A stretch of DNA of 64,000 nt from Palsa-504 sp963808615 (GCA_963808615.1 CAWEGV010000012.1:310001-374000), one strand, 5' to 3'; shown: positions 15,623 to 24,273, counted from the first letter of the stretch. The notes: generated from the sequence alone by a model not told the origin. A program made the numbers and translations.

Positions 15623-16645
15623 GTGATCTCGGTGGGTGTCGTTATCGCCGTCATCGTGATCCTGGTAATTATCGCGCTGACCGCCGCCGTGCGCTCATTC
15701 AAGGTGGTTCAGCAGTACGAGAAGGGCGTCATCTACCGGTTCGGGCAGGTCCTGCCCGAACTGCGCGGGCCCGGTCTGCACATAATCCGGCCGGTCGGCG
15801 ACCGGATGGCCAAGGTCAACATGCAGATCGTCGCCATGGCCGTGCCGGCTCAGGAGGGCATCACCAGGGACAACGTGAGCGTCCGGGTGGACGCGGTGGT
15901 GTACTTCCGTGTGGTGGACCCGATCAAGGCCACCGTCAACGTGCAGAACTACATGTTCGCCATTTCCCAGCAGGCGCAGACCTCGCTGCGGTCGATCATC
16001 GGCCAGTCCGAGATGGACCAGCTGCTGGCCGAGCGCGAATCGGTGAACCGCGAGCTGCGCCGGATCATCGACGAGCCGACCGAAGGCCCGTGGGGCATCA
16101 GGGTCGAACGGGTGGAGATCAAGGACGTGTCGCTGCCCGATGCCATGAAGCGGTCCATGTCGCGCCAGGCCGAGGCCGAGCGGGAACGCCGGGCCAGGAT
16201 CATCACCGCCGACGGTGAGTACCAGGCCTCCAAGCGACTCGCCGCTGCGGCGAACGTGATGGCGCGTGACCCGGCCGCCCTGCAACTGCGGTTGCTGCAG
16301 ACCGTGGTCGAGGTGGCGGGCGAGCGGAACAGCACGCTGGTCATGCCGGTTCCGGTCGAGCTGCTCAGGTTCTTCGAGAAGATGGCCCCAGGCCCGGCCC
16401 ATCCCGAGCACGAGCCGGTCGACCTCGATGACCTCGGCGACGCCGAGGTGGCCGCCGCGGAGGCGGCCATCACGCACGATAAGCTGCCCGAGCTCGAGGA
16501 GGCACCCATCCCGCCGGTGCCCGAGGTGGCGCCGGTGCCCGAGGTGGAGGCGGTGCCCGAGGTGGCCAGCGCCCTCCCTCCTGACGTCCGCGAAGTCACC
16601 GCCCCTGATCTGGCCAACACAGAGGCCAAGGGGAAGAGGGCGTAA
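15623..16645 (+). CDS. SPFH/Band 7 (stomatin-like) membrane protein
   Basis: The 340-residue protein starts with a membrane segment (residues 3-23, rich in Val and Ile). The SPFH domain follows: FKVVQQYEKGVIYRFGQVLPELRGPGLHII, then DNVSVRVDAVVYFRVVDP, VQNYMFAISQQAQTSLRSIIG, and the helical AMKRSMSRQAEAERERRARI segment. The C-terminal 70 residues are acidic and Pro-rich (repeated PEVAPVPEVE). Stomatin-like proteins form oligomeric membrane scaffolds. GTG at 15623 (AAGGA 6 nt upstream) or GTG at 15632 (AGAGG 8 nt upstream) could both start the protein. A NfeD-type protease often paired with stomatins is not adjacent. Confidence 0.9.
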   Translation: MISVGVVIAVIVILVIIALTAAVRSFKVVQQYEKGVIYRFGQVLPELRGPGLHIIRPVGDRMAKVNMQIVAMAVPAQEGITRDNVSVRVDAVVYFRVVDPIKATVNVQNYMFAISQQAQTSLRSIIGQSEMDQLLAERESVNRELRRIIDEPTEGPWGIRVERVEIKDVSLPDAMKRSMSRQAEAERERRARIITADGEYQASKRLAAAANVMARDPAALQLRLLQTVVEVAGERNSTLVMPVPVELLRFFEKMAPGPAHPEHEPVDLDDLGDAEVAAAEAAITHDKLPELEEAPIPPVPEVAPVPEVEAVPEVASALPPDVREVTAPDLANTEAKGKRA

Positions 16646-16654
16646 GGTCGGTCC

Positions 16655-16810
16655 ATGCCAAAGTGGGAGTACGCGACGGTGCCGCTGCTCGTGCACGCGA
16701 CCAAGCAGATCCTCGACAACTGGGGCGAGGACGGCTGGGAACTGGTCGCCGTGATCCCCGGCCCCAATTCCGAGCAGCTGGTCGCCTACATGAAAAGAGA
16801 AAGACCTTGA
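16655..16810 (+). CDS. Small DUF4177-like protein
   Basis: A 51-codon gene begins ATGCCAAAGTGGGAG and encodes MPKWEYATVPLLVHATKQIL, then DNWGEDGWELVAVIPGPNSE and a short basic end. The W-E-Y start and the DGWELVAV strand are typical of DUF4177-like small proteins found between the wblA and ridA regions of actinomycetes. It begins 9 bp after the SPFH stop. The function is unknown. Confidence 0.75.
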   Translation: MPKWEYATVPLLVHATKQILDNWGEDGWELVAVIPGPNSEQLVAYMKRERP

Positions 16811-16874
16811 TTTCTCCCGAACGGACGGTGGTGACAGCCTGCGGTGTTCCCGGGCACCGTCCCGGGGTGACATC

Positions 16875-17339
16875 ATGACCAACCCGGTGGAGCGGCTCGC
16901 CGCGCTCGGGCTCACGTTGCCGCCGGTGGTGCCTCCGGTGGCGGCGTACGTGCCGGCCGTGCGGACCGGCGGGTTCGTTTACGTCTCGGGCCAGCTGCCG
17001 GTGGTGGACGGGAAGCTGCTCGCCGTGGGCAAGGTCGGCGGCGAGGTCAGCGCCCAGGCGGCGGCCGGGCTGGCCCGGACCTGTGCCCTCAACGCCCTGG
17101 CCGCGGCCGCGGCCGCGGCGGGCGGCTTGGAGGTGATCCGCCGCGTGGTGAAGGTCACCGGCTTCGTGGCGAGCGCGCCGGGCTTCAACGGCCAGCCTCA
17201 GGTGGTGAACGGGGCCAGCGAGCTGCTCATCGAGGTCTTCGGCGAGGACGGCAGGCATGCCCGCAGCGCGATCGGAGTGGCCGAACTGCCGCTGGACGCC
17301 CCTGTGGAAGTCGAGCTGATCGCCGAAATCCGCGACTGA
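16875..17339 (+). CDS. RidA-family (YjgF/YER057c/UK114) protein
   Basis: The 154-residue protein has the Rid fold: VPAVRTGGFVYVSGQLPVVDG at the N-terminal half, a CALNALAAAAAAAGGLEVIRRVVKVTGFVAS segment, and the end AIGVAELPLDAPVEVELIAEI. Rid proteins hydrolyse reactive enamine/imine intermediates. The catalytic Arg usual in RidA is not obvious in the AIGVAELP segment (Arg is often in a VR/AR motif just before this), so it may belong to a Rid subfamily without deaminase activity. The ATG follows GGGGTGA. The gene is in line with the Nudix and MBL genes, with 2-4 bp junctions, suggesting one operon. Confidence 0.87.
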   Translation: MTNPVERLAALGLTLPPVVPPVAAYVPAVRTGGFVYVSGQLPVVDGKLLAVGKVGGEVSAQAAAGLARTCALNALAAAAAAAGGLEVIRRVVKVTGFVASAPGFNGQPQVVNGASELLIEVFGEDGRHARSAIGVAELPLDAPVEVELIAEIRD

Positions 17340-17341
17340 GC

Positions 17342-18226
17342 GTGCCGATGGACGAAGGCCGGACCTCGCGGGTACGCGTGCCCCGCGGGATGGCCGAGCG
17401 GGCGCGCGAGCTGGCCGAGGGCGGCCTGCCGCCCGCGGTTCCCCGGGACGCTGCCACCGTGATCCTGCTCCGCCAGGCACCCGAGCTCGAGGCCTTCCTG
17501 CTGCGGCGAACCAGGGCCCTGGAGTTCGCGCCGGGAGCCTGCGTGTTCCCCGGCGGGTCGGTCGACGACCGCGACGCCGACCCGGCAATCGGCGAAACGG
17601 CCTGGGCCGGGCCCTCCGCCGCCGATCTCGGCGACCAGCTCGGCATCCCGGCGGACCGGGCGCTCGCCCTGGTCTGCGCGGCGGTCAGGGAAACGTTCGA
17701 GGAGTCCGGCGTGCTGCTGGCCGGGTCCTCGCCGACGGACCTGGCGCGGGACGGCGGGTTCTTGGCCGAGGACAGGCGCCGCCTGCTTGACGGATCGGTG
17801 TCGCTCGGCGAGCTGCTCAGCCGCCGGGGCCTAGTGCTGCGGGCCGACCTGCTGACGCCGTGGGCCCGCTGGATCACGCCTGAGGTCTCGCCCCGCCGCT
17901 TCGACACCTGGTTCTTCGCCGCCGCCCTGCCGCCCGGCCAGACGGCCGCCCTGGCCGCGGCAGCCGGGCCGGAGGCGCAGTCGGCTCCCGGCGAGTCTGA
18001 CTCGGGAACCTGGCTGGCGCCTGCGGCGGCCCTGGAGGCGGCCCGGGCCGGCCAGATCACGCTGCTGCCGCCGACGGCGGTGACCCTGGCCGAGCTCGCG
18101 GCACATCAGGACGTGGCCAGCATCCTGGCACAGCGCAGGACGATCACCCCGCTGCTGCCCAGGGTGATCGTCGAGGACGAGCGAGCCTGGCTGGCCATGC
18201 CCCAGGCCATCTACTACCCGCTATGA
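17342..18226 (+). CDS. Nudix hydrolase
   Basis: The 294-residue protein has an N-terminal PRDAATVILLRQA strand and EFAPGACVFPGGSVDDRDAD before the Nudix box, whose core is AAVRETFEESGVLLAG (REx2EExG form with Thr-Phe between). A long insertion follows, then WITPEVSPRRFDTWFFAA, typical of the actinobacterial NUDT7/8/19-like group that acts on CoA-type diphosphates. The substrate is inferred only. It starts at GTG 17342 (or ATG 17348), directly after ridA, and its stop overlaps the next gene's ATG. Confidence 0.87.
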   Translation: MPMDEGRTSRVRVPRGMAERARELAEGGLPPAVPRDAATVILLRQAPELEAFLLRRTRALEFAPGACVFPGGSVDDRDADPAIGETAWAGPSAADLGDQLGIPADRALALVCAAVRETFEESGVLLAGSSPTDLARDGGFLAEDRRRLLDGSVSLGELLSRRGLVLRADLLTPWARWITPEVSPRRFDTWFFAAALPPGQTAALAAAAGPEAQSAPGESDSGTWLAPAAALEAARAGQITLLPPTAVTLAELAAHQDVASILAQRRTITPLLPRVIVEDERAWLAMPQAIYYPL

Positions 18227-19017
18227 GCCCCGCCGCGGCGGGGATCGACGGGTTCCGGACACCGAGGGCGACGTGCCTGCTGGCACCCAATCCCTCGCCG
18301 CTGACCCTGGACGGGACCAACACCTGGGTCATCGCCGAACCCGGCTCGGCGGCGGCGGTGGTGATCGACCCCGGGCCCGATGATGAGGGCCACCTGCGCA
18401 GGGTGCTCGCCGAGGCGACCGCGGGCGACCGGCGGCTGGCGGGCATCCTGCTGACGCACCGGCACCTGGATCACTCCGCCGGGGCGGCCCGGCTCGCCGA
18501 GCTGGGCGGAGCGCCGGTCCGGGCGGCCGATCCGGCGGGCATGCTCGGCACCGAGGGGTTCGCCGGCGGCGACGTGATCACGGCGGCCGGGTGTGACCTC
18601 AGGGTCATCGCGACGCCGGGCCACTCCGCGGACTCGGTCAGCCTGCTGCTGCCCGCCGACGGCGCCTTGTTCACCGGCGATACCGTGCTCGGGCGCGGTA
18701 CCACGGTCATCGCGCAGGACGGCAACCTCGGGGATTACCTGAGGACGCTCGGCCAGCTCCGGGAGCTGGCCGGCGTCCACCAGCTGCGCCTGCTGCTGCC
18801 CGGGCACGGCCCGATGCTCGCAGACCCCCTCGGGACCCTGGACTACTACCTCTCGCACCGGGCGGAACGGCTGGACCAGGTGCGGTCGGCGCTGGCCGCC
18901 GGGGCGCGGTCACCAGCCGAGATCGTGGCCATGATCTACACCGACGTGGATCCGGCCGTCTGGCCGGCCGCCGAGTGGTCGGTCCGCGCTCAGCTCGATT
19001 ACCTGAACGGCCTCTAG
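18223..19017 (+). CDS. MBL-fold metallohydrolase (LACTB2-like)
   Basis: The 264-residue protein has the metallo-beta-lactamase motifs: LLTHRHLDHSAGAARL (HxHxDH), ATPGHSADSVSLLL (His), LFTGDTVLGRG (Asp) and LLLPGHGPML (His), with a C-terminal wHTH-like helix region (AGARSPAEIVAMIYTDVDPAVW) as in LACTB2/RNase-like proteins. It probably hydrolyses a phosphoester or thioester using two Zn ions. The start overlaps the Nudix stop (ATGA). It ends the ridA-Nudix-MBL operon and converges on crp. Confidence 0.88.
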   Translation: MSPAAAGIDGFRTPRATCLLAPNPSPLTLDGTNTWVIAEPGSAAAVVIDPGPDDEGHLRRVLAEATAGDRRLAGILLTHRHLDHSAGAARLAELGGAPVRAADPAGMLGTEGFAGGDVITAAGCDLRVIATPGHSADSVSLLLPADGALFTGDTVLGRGTTVIAQDGNLGDYLRTLGQLRELAGVHQLRLLLPGHGPMLADPLGTLDYYLSHRAERLDQVRSALAAGARSPAEIVAMIYTDVDPAVWPAAEWSVRAQLDYLNGL

Positions 19018-19023
19018 CGCAGC

Positions 19024-19707
19024 TCAGCGGGCGCGTCTGCGCAGCCGTTCGGGGTCCAGGATGAGGACCGAGCGTGCGGAGATCTGCAGCCAGCCGCGGG
19101 CCGCGAAGTCGGCCAGGGCCTTGTTGACCGTCTCCCTGGACGCTCCTACCAGCTGGGCCAGCTCCTCCTGGGTCAGGTCGTGATGGACGTGCAGGCCATC
19201 GTGGTCCTGCTCGCCGAACCGGTCGGCCAGGTCCAGCAGGTTCTTCGCCACCCGGCCAGGGACGTCAGTGAAGACCAGGTCGGCCGTCACGTCATTGGCC
19301 CGGCGCAGCCGCCGGGCCAGCGCCTGCAGCATGTGCATGGAGACTTGCGGACGTTCCAGCAGCCAGGGGCGCAGCGCGTCATGGGCGAGGGCGGCCACCG
19401 TGACGTCGGTGACCGCGCTGGCCGACGAGGTCCTCGGCCGCGGGTCGAACAGCGACAGCTCACCGAACATCTCGCCAGGGCCAAGCACGCTGATCAGGTT
19501 CTCCCGGCCGTCGGCCGCCGCGCGGGTGAGCTTGACCTTGCCGTCAAGCACGACGTACAGGCGGTCTCCGTCCTGCCCTTCCAGGAAGAGGTGCTCGCCG
19601 CGGGACAGCTTGACGTCTGTCATCTGCCGCCGGAGCGCCCGTGCGCTTTCTTCGTCGAGCCCTTCGAAAAGCGGTGCCCGCCTCAGCACAACTTCGGCGT
19701 CCTCCAC
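19024..19707 (-). CDS. crp: Crp/Fnr-family regulator (Crp)
   Basis: The 227-residue protein has a cyclic-nucleotide binding domain with the phosphate cassette GEMFGELSLFDPRPRTSSASA, a long dimer helix (MHMLQALARRLRRAND) and a winged helix with recognition helix ASRETVNKALADFAARGW. It matches Streptomyces Crp (SCO3571), which controls germination and cell-wall hydrolase genes. The start is set at GTG 19707 because AAGGAGG lies 4 nt before it; an upstream in-frame ATG would add 21 unlikely residues. Two CRP-like dyads lie 97-153 bp upstream, suggesting autoregulation. Confidence 0.92.
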   Translation of the reverse strand: MEDAEVVLRRAPLFEGLDEESARALRRQMTDVKLSRGEHLFLEGQDGDRLYVVLDGKVKLTRAAADGRENLISVLGPGEMFGELSLFDPRPRTSSASAVTDVTVAALAHDALRPWLLERPQVSMHMLQALARRLRRANDVTADLVFTDVPGRVAKNLLDLADRFGEQDHDGLHVHHDLTQEELAQLVGASRETVNKALADFAARGWLQISARSVLILDPERLRRRAR

Positions 19708-19803
19708 CGATCCTCCTTGTCGGCCCTGGCTCCGGCCATCTCGGCGCAGGCCAGCGATCGTTCTCGCCATTCCTTACTAAGTGTGAATCATCGTCGGCAG
19801 TGA

Positions 19804-19823
19804 AATGTGCTCGGAATCACATT
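19804..19823. promoter_or_regulatory. CRP-type operator 1
   Basis: AATGTGctcggaatCACATT is a perfect 6-bp-arm dyad. It fits TGTGA-N6-TCACA at nine of ten core positions (TGTGC-TCGGAA-TCACA). It lies between divergent crp and the NlpC/P60 gene. Confidence 0.7.
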
Positions 19824-19843
19824 ACGCCTTTCCCGCGTGGCAC

Positions 19844-19859
19844 TGTGACTTACAACACA
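19844..19859. promoter_or_regulatory. CRP-type operator 2
   Basis: TGTGA-CTTACA-ACACA fits the CRP core with one mismatch. It is centred 38 bp from site 1, between the divergent crp and cell-wall hydrolase genes, and about 80 bp before the latter's GTG. Confidence 0.6.
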
Positions 19860-19938
19860 TTCAAGGATTACCGTAACTCCGTCATGTCGTCGGCGCTCCG
19901 AAGGACCGCAAAGCGCCAGGTCGCGGGGGTAGGCGGTA

Positions 19939-21234
19939 GTGGGTAAGTCGCGAGGCTCTGACGGGCGCAGCGGCACCGTTCGTGGCTTCCCGGACGCTCC
20001 AAGGGTCCGGCCCGGACTGCGGCTGGTCCTGGCCTGCGGGCTGCTCGGGCTGCTCAGCCTGCCCATCGCGTTGCCCTCGTGGCGGCTGGACAGCAACCCC
20101 AGCCCCAGTCCCAGCCCCCCGAGTGCGGCGCAGATCAGCGCTGCGGAAAACCGGTTCAGGCAGCAACAGGCCGCCCTCGGCGCACAGCAGGGGCGGCTGT
20201 CGGCCGCGGCCGCGCAGCTCGCCACGCTCCAGGCCCAGGCCGAAGCCCTGACCGAGCGCTATGACCAGGTCCTGGTGGACGAGCAGCGGGCGGCGGCGGC
20301 CTACAAGGTCACCGAGGCCAGCCTGAAGGACGCGCAGCGGGCCGAGACCGCGAGCCAGCGCCGGCTCGCGGCGCTGGCGGCCCAGGAGTTCGAATCCGGC
20401 GGCGGCTTCGACTCGATGACGGCCATGCTGGGTGACTCCAGCGGCCCGCAGGGATACCTGAACGAGGTGGGCCTCGGACAGGTGCTGGCCCAGCGCGGAA
20501 CCGACACCCTGGCGGCGAGCCAGGCCAACGACGTGGTGGCGGCGGTGTTCCGCAAGCAGGCCCACGACCTGCTGGTGGCCGAGCAGGCCGACCTGCGGGC
20601 GGCCAACCGCCTCAGGCTGGCCATCCAGGCCGCGGTGGCCAGGCAGGTCGCGTTCGTCCAAGCGAGCAGGACGCAGCGCAACAAGCTGGCCGGCGAGCTG
20701 GCCAGCGCGCGGGCGCGCGTGGCCGCGCTGCAGGCCGCCAGGCAGGCCGCGCTCGCGGCCGCCGCCGCGGCGGCCGCCGCCCGGGCCAGCGCCGCGGCCG
20801 GGACTAGCGCGGCGGGCCCCAGTCAGGCGCCCGCCTGGGCCTGGAGCTCCGGGGCGTCGGCCACCCAGGGCGACATCGCCGCCAACTGGGCGCTCAGCCA
20901 GCTGGGCAAGCCGTACCAGTGGGGCGCAGCCGGGCCGTACACCTACGACTGCTCGGGCCTGACCATGGAGGCCTGGGCGCACGCGGGCGTCCAGCTCTTG
21001 CACTACACGGGATACCAGTGGGTAGAGGGCCCGCACGTGCCGCTGGACCAGCTGCAGCGCGGTGACCTGCTGTTCTACGCCACCAACAACGCAGACCCCG
21101 CCACCATCCACCACGTCGGGATCTATATCGGCAACGGCATGATGGTCGACGCCCCCTACACCGGCGCCTTCGTCCGCATCGACAGCATCTACGCCCCCGG
21201 CTACCCCATCGGCGCTGTTCGCCCGGCCGGCTGA
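19939..21234 (+). CDS. Secreted NlpC/P60 peptidoglycan endopeptidase
   Basis: The 431-residue protein has an N-terminal signal/anchor (residues 25-46, LRLVLACGLLGLLSLPIALP), a long Ala/Gln-rich coiled coil with a mid-region (50-285), and a C-terminal NlpC/P60 domain. The catalytic Cys is in TYDCSGLTM and the His in HHVGIYIGNG, with GDLLFYA between. Such enzymes cut D-Glu-mDAP links. The coiled-coil-plus-P60 arrangement is that of RipA/RipB-like cell-separation hydrolases. The start is GTG. CRP-like operators upstream point to Crp control, in line with the known Crp role in cell-wall lysis during germination. Confidence 0.9.
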   Translation: MGKSRGSDGRSGTVRGFPDAPRVRPGLRLVLACGLLGLLSLPIALPSWRLDSNPSPSPSPPSAAQISAAENRFRQQQAALGAQQGRLSAAAAQLATLQAQAEALTERYDQVLVDEQRAAAAYKVTEASLKDAQRAETASQRRLAALAAQEFESGGGFDSMTAMLGDSSGPQGYLNEVGLGQVLAQRGTDTLAASQANDVVAAVFRKQAHDLLVAEQADLRAANRLRLAIQAAVARQVAFVQASRTQRNKLAGELASARARVAALQAARQAALAAAAAAAAARASAAAGTSAAGPSQAPAWAWSSGASATQGDIAANWALSQLGKPYQWGAAGPYTYDCSGLTMEAWAHAGVQLLHYTGYQWVEGPHVPLDQLQRGDLLFYATNNADPATIHHVGIYIGNGMMVDAPYTGAFVRIDSIYAPGYPIGAVRPAG

Positions 21235-21235
21235 C

Positions 21236-22216
21236 TCAGGGGGTGACGTCCAGCGTTTCGAGCTGGCCGAGGACCTGGCCGTAGGCGAGCGAGAGGAGCT
21301 TGACCACGTTGCCGTGCGCGCCGAGCGGCGCGGCGCACTTGCCGCCCACCACGGCCGCGGCTTCCTCGATGGCCGCCGGGTCGGCTTCGGGCCCGATCAG
21401 GCACGGGGCGAGGGCGATCCGGTTGACGCCCATGGCGTCGAGCTGGGCCGCCGCTTCCTCGACGGCGGGCTTCGCGTCAAGCGACGCGGCCAGGACGGGC
21501 AGGGCCAGCCGGGCCGCCAGCAGGAAGGCGGTGACGCTCGCCGTGCCGACCGCCTCCGCGCCGCCCACCGTGAGCAGGATGATGCCGTCGGCCGAGGTGG
21601 TGATGCTGAACATGCGGACCCGGTCGGCTCGGGCCAGCCCGGCGTCCGCGAGCCGGTGATGCAGCGCCTCGGCCAGCAGCGCGTTGGTGTTGAAGACCTC
21701 GCCGACCGTGGCGTTGGCCCCGCTGGCCGCGATGGCCTCGTCCAGCGTGCGGACCATCTCGGGGTACGGCGTGACCAGCTGCGGCACCACCACGGCCGAC
21801 GGCGCGCCGGCCGGGCGCCTGGCCGCGGCGTCGGCGAGCACGGCCCGGATCCCGGCCGGGTCGCCGCGTCCGCCGCGATCGATCCTGGCTATGCGCACGT
21901 CCAGGGCCGGGTTATCCACGCGCAGGATGGTCGCGATCTCGGCGGTGGGCCCGTTGAGGCCGTTGTCGCTGGCGCTGGGCACGGCCAGGATCAGAGCGGG
22001 CGCCCCTTCGGGCAGGCTGGCGGGCATGGGCCGCCGGTGGCGGCCGCCGGGCTGGACCAGGTGCGCGTGCGGCTGCCGGACCGGGAAATTACCCGCCGGC
22101 GCGGACTCCGGCTGAGGTACTGGTCCCGGCGGTGACGCGGAACCCTGCTGGAGCGAGATATCCGGCGGCGACCGTCGTGCGGGCAGGCCCGCTGAGGAGT
22201 CGTGACCATCGCTCAC
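21236..22216 (-). CDS. CbiX/sirohydrochlorin chelatase-like protein
   Basis: The 326-residue protein has a disordered N terminus (about 90 residues, Pro/Arg-rich) followed by two CbiX-like half-domains. The first begins PALILAVPSASDNGLNGPTAEIATIL and the second has LALPVLAASLDAKPAVEEAAAQLDAM and IALAPCLIGPE, ending in LGAHGNVVKLLSLAYGQV. Sirohydrochlorin chelatases start their first domain with a metal-binding HGS motif; here the position reads VPS, so classic chelatase activity is doubtful. The GTG at 22216 is the first plausible start, and the frame is open further upstream without similarity. The adjacent acyl-CoA dehydrogenase is divergent. Confidence 0.65.
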   Translation of the reverse strand: MSDGHDSSAGLPARRSPPDISLQQGSASPPGPVPQPESAPAGNFPVRQPHAHLVQPGGRHRRPMPASLPEGAPALILAVPSASDNGLNGPTAEIATILRVDNPALDVRIARIDRGGRGDPAGIRAVLADAAARRPAGAPSAVVVPQLVTPYPEMVRTLDEAIAASGANATVGEVFNTNALLAEALHHRLADAGLARADRVRMFSITTSADGIILLTVGGAEAVGTASVTAFLLAARLALPVLAASLDAKPAVEEAAAQLDAMGVNRIALAPCLIGPEADPAAIEEAAAVVGGKCAAPLGAHGNVVKLLSLAYGQVLGQLETLDVTP

Positions 22217-22354
22217 ATCAGCGAAGCGTAGTCGCCGGTCATCAGCGGGGTGTGGAAACCCGTAAAAATTCGGACATGTGGCCACTAGTGACGTCCATGG
22301 CCATTGTGTCCGCTGATCGCTCAAATGCCACGTCGGGGCGGCCGCCCGGCTAGT

Positions 22355-22393
22355 TACTAGCGGGTAGGGTAGAATGCTACCGGCGGGTAGCAT
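22355..22393. promoter_or_regulatory. Twin operator before the acyl-CoA dehydrogenase
   Basis: Two related dyads, TACTAGCGGGTA (22355-22366) and TACCGGCGGGTA (22378-22389), lie 23 bp apart. The second sits in a perfect palindrome (ATGCTACC-N4-GGTAGCAT). They end 41 bp before the ATG, which suits a TetR-type repressor of fatty-acid catabolism; the repressor is not in the window. Confidence 0.6.
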
Positions 22394-22433
22394 CGCTATC
22401 AGCGATGGTGGACATCGAGTGACGGAGCAGCGG

Positions 22434-24263
22434 ATGAGTCACTACAAGAGCAACCTGCGTGACATCGAGTTCAACCTGTTCGAGGTGCTGCGGCGCCAGG
22501 ACCTGCTGGGCCGCGATCCCTATCCGGAGCTGGACGAGGAGACGGTCCGGGGCATCCTGGCCGAACTCGAGCGGATGGCGGTCGGCCCGCTGGCCGCGTC
22601 GTTCGCCGACGCCGACCGGAACCCGCCGGTCTTCGATGCGGCCACGAACTCGGTGCGGATACCCGAGTCGCTGCGCAGGTCCTACCGCACCTTCATGGAC
22701 GCCGAATGGTACCGGCTGTCGCTGCCCGCCGGGCTGGGCGGCACCGAGTCGCCACGGTCGCTGCACTGGGCTATGGCCGAGCTGATCCTGGGCTCCAACC
22801 CCGCGGTCTGGATGTACTCCAGCGGCCACACCATGGCCCGCGTGCTGTGGGAGGTGGGCACGCCGGAGCAGAAGCAGTTCGCCGACCTGGCCATCGGCCG
22901 CGAGTGGGGCGCCACCATGGTGCTGACCGAGCCCGACGCGGGCTCCGACGTCGGCGCCGGGCGCACCAGGGCGGTCGAGCAGCCCGACGGCACCTGGCAC
23001 ATCGAGGGCGTCAAGCGGTTCATTACCAGCGCCGAGCACGACCTGGCCGAGAACATCTTCCACCTGGTGCTGGCCCGGCCCGAGGGCGCCGGCCCCGGCA
23101 CCAAGGGCCTATCGATGTTCCTGGTGCCGAAGTACCTAGTCAACCCGGACGGGACGGTGGGCGAGCGCAACGGCGTCGTCACCACCAACGTCGAGCACAA
23201 GATGGGCCTGAAGGCCTCGACCACGTGCGAGCTGACGTTCGGCGCGGACCGCCCGGCGGTCGGCACCCTGGTCGGCGGCGTGCACGACGGCATCAGGCAG
23301 ATGTTCAAGGTCATCGAGGACGCCCGGATGCTGGTCGGAGCCAAGGCCATCGCCACCTTGTCCACCGGCTACCTGAACGCGCTGGACTTCGCCAGGAACC
23401 GGGTCCAGGGGGCCGACCTGGCGCAGATGACGGACAAGACCGCGCCGCGCGTGACGATCATCCACCATCCCGATGTCCGCCGCATGCTGATGACGCAGAA
23501 GGCCTACGCCGAGGGCATGCGCGCGCTGGTGCTCTACACGGCCAGCATCCAGGACGCGCTTCAGGCCGCGGCGGCCGAAGGCCGGACCGACGAAGCCGCC
23601 TCCGGCCTGAACGACCTGCTCCTCCCGGTGGTCAAGGGCGTCGGCTCGGAGCGGTCCTACGAGCTGCTCACCTTGTCCCTGCAGACTCTGGGCGGCTCCG
23701 GCTTCCTGCAGGACTACCCGATAGAGCAGTACATCAGGGACGCGAAGATCGACAGCCTGTACGAGGGCACCACCGGGATCCAGAGCCTGGACCTGTTCTT
23801 CCGCAAGATCATCCGGGACCAGGGCCGTGCGTTCGGAACGCTGCTGGCCCAGATCAGGGACTTTGCCGCTGCCGAGGCAGGCAACGGCAGGCTGAAGGCC
23901 GAGCGGGCCGCGCTGGCCGACGCGGCCACGCAGGTGGAGGCCATCGTGGCGGCCATGACGGGCTTCCTGATGGCCTCTCAGGACCAGCCAGCCGAGATCT
24001 ACAAGGCGGGGCTGAATACGACCAGGCTGCTGATGGCCCTGGGCGACCTGGTGATCGGCTGGCTGCTCCTCACCCACGCGGAGATCGCCCTGCGGCGGCT
24101 CGACGACATCCCGGCCGGTTCCGCCGATCGTGACTTCTACGCGGGCAAGCTGGCCGCAGCCCGGTTCTTCGCCGCCACCGTGCTGCCCCGGCTGGCCACC
24201 GAGCGCGCCATCGTCGAGGAAACCACCCTGGACCTGATGGACCTGCCGGAGGCCGCCTTCTAA
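22434..24263 (+). CDS. Acyl-CoA dehydrogenase (FadE5-like)
   Basis: The 609-residue protein begins MSHYKSNLRDIEFNLFEVL, the N-terminal extension of the FadE5 group of long acyl-CoA dehydrogenases. It continues with the FAD-binding blocks: TMVLTEPDAGSDVG, FITSAEHDL, KMGLKASTTCELTF and the flavin loop TLGGSGFLQDYPIEQYIRDAKI, followed by YEGTTGIQSLDL with the catalytic-region Glu. It oxidises acyl-CoA esters to 2-enoyl-CoA with FAD. The ATG at 22434 is supported by the family N terminus and a GGAG 6-8 nt upstream. The twin operator suggests TetR-type control. It is monocistronic and converges on bkdC. Confidence 0.92.
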   Translation: MSHYKSNLRDIEFNLFEVLRRQDLLGRDPYPELDEETVRGILAELERMAVGPLAASFADADRNPPVFDAATNSVRIPESLRRSYRTFMDAEWYRLSLPAGLGGTESPRSLHWAMAELILGSNPAVWMYSSGHTMARVLWEVGTPEQKQFADLAIGREWGATMVLTEPDAGSDVGAGRTRAVEQPDGTWHIEGVKRFITSAEHDLAENIFHLVLARPEGAGPGTKGLSMFLVPKYLVNPDGTVGERNGVVTTNVEHKMGLKASTTCELTFGADRPAVGTLVGGVHDGIRQMFKVIEDARMLVGAKAIATLSTGYLNALDFARNRVQGADLAQMTDKTAPRVTIIHHPDVRRMLMTQKAYAEGMRALVLYTASIQDALQAAAAEGRTDEAASGLNDLLLPVVKGVGSERSYELLTLSLQTLGGSGFLQDYPIEQYIRDAKIDSLYEGTTGIQSLDLFFRKIIRDQGRAFGTLLAQIRDFAAAEAGNGRLKAERAALADAATQVEAIVAAMTGFLMASQDQPAEIYKAGLNTTRLLMALGDLVIGWLLLTHAEIALRRLDDIPAGSADRDFYAGKLAAARFFAATVLPRLATERAIVEETTLDLMDLPEAAF

Positions 24264-24273
24264 CCTCGGCGCT

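Noticed and set aside
15695..16915. Minus-strand 406-codon frame opposite the SPFH gene
   Set aside because: His/Gly/Arg-rich shadow frame; the SPFH protein and a 51-codon DUF4177 gene explain the region.
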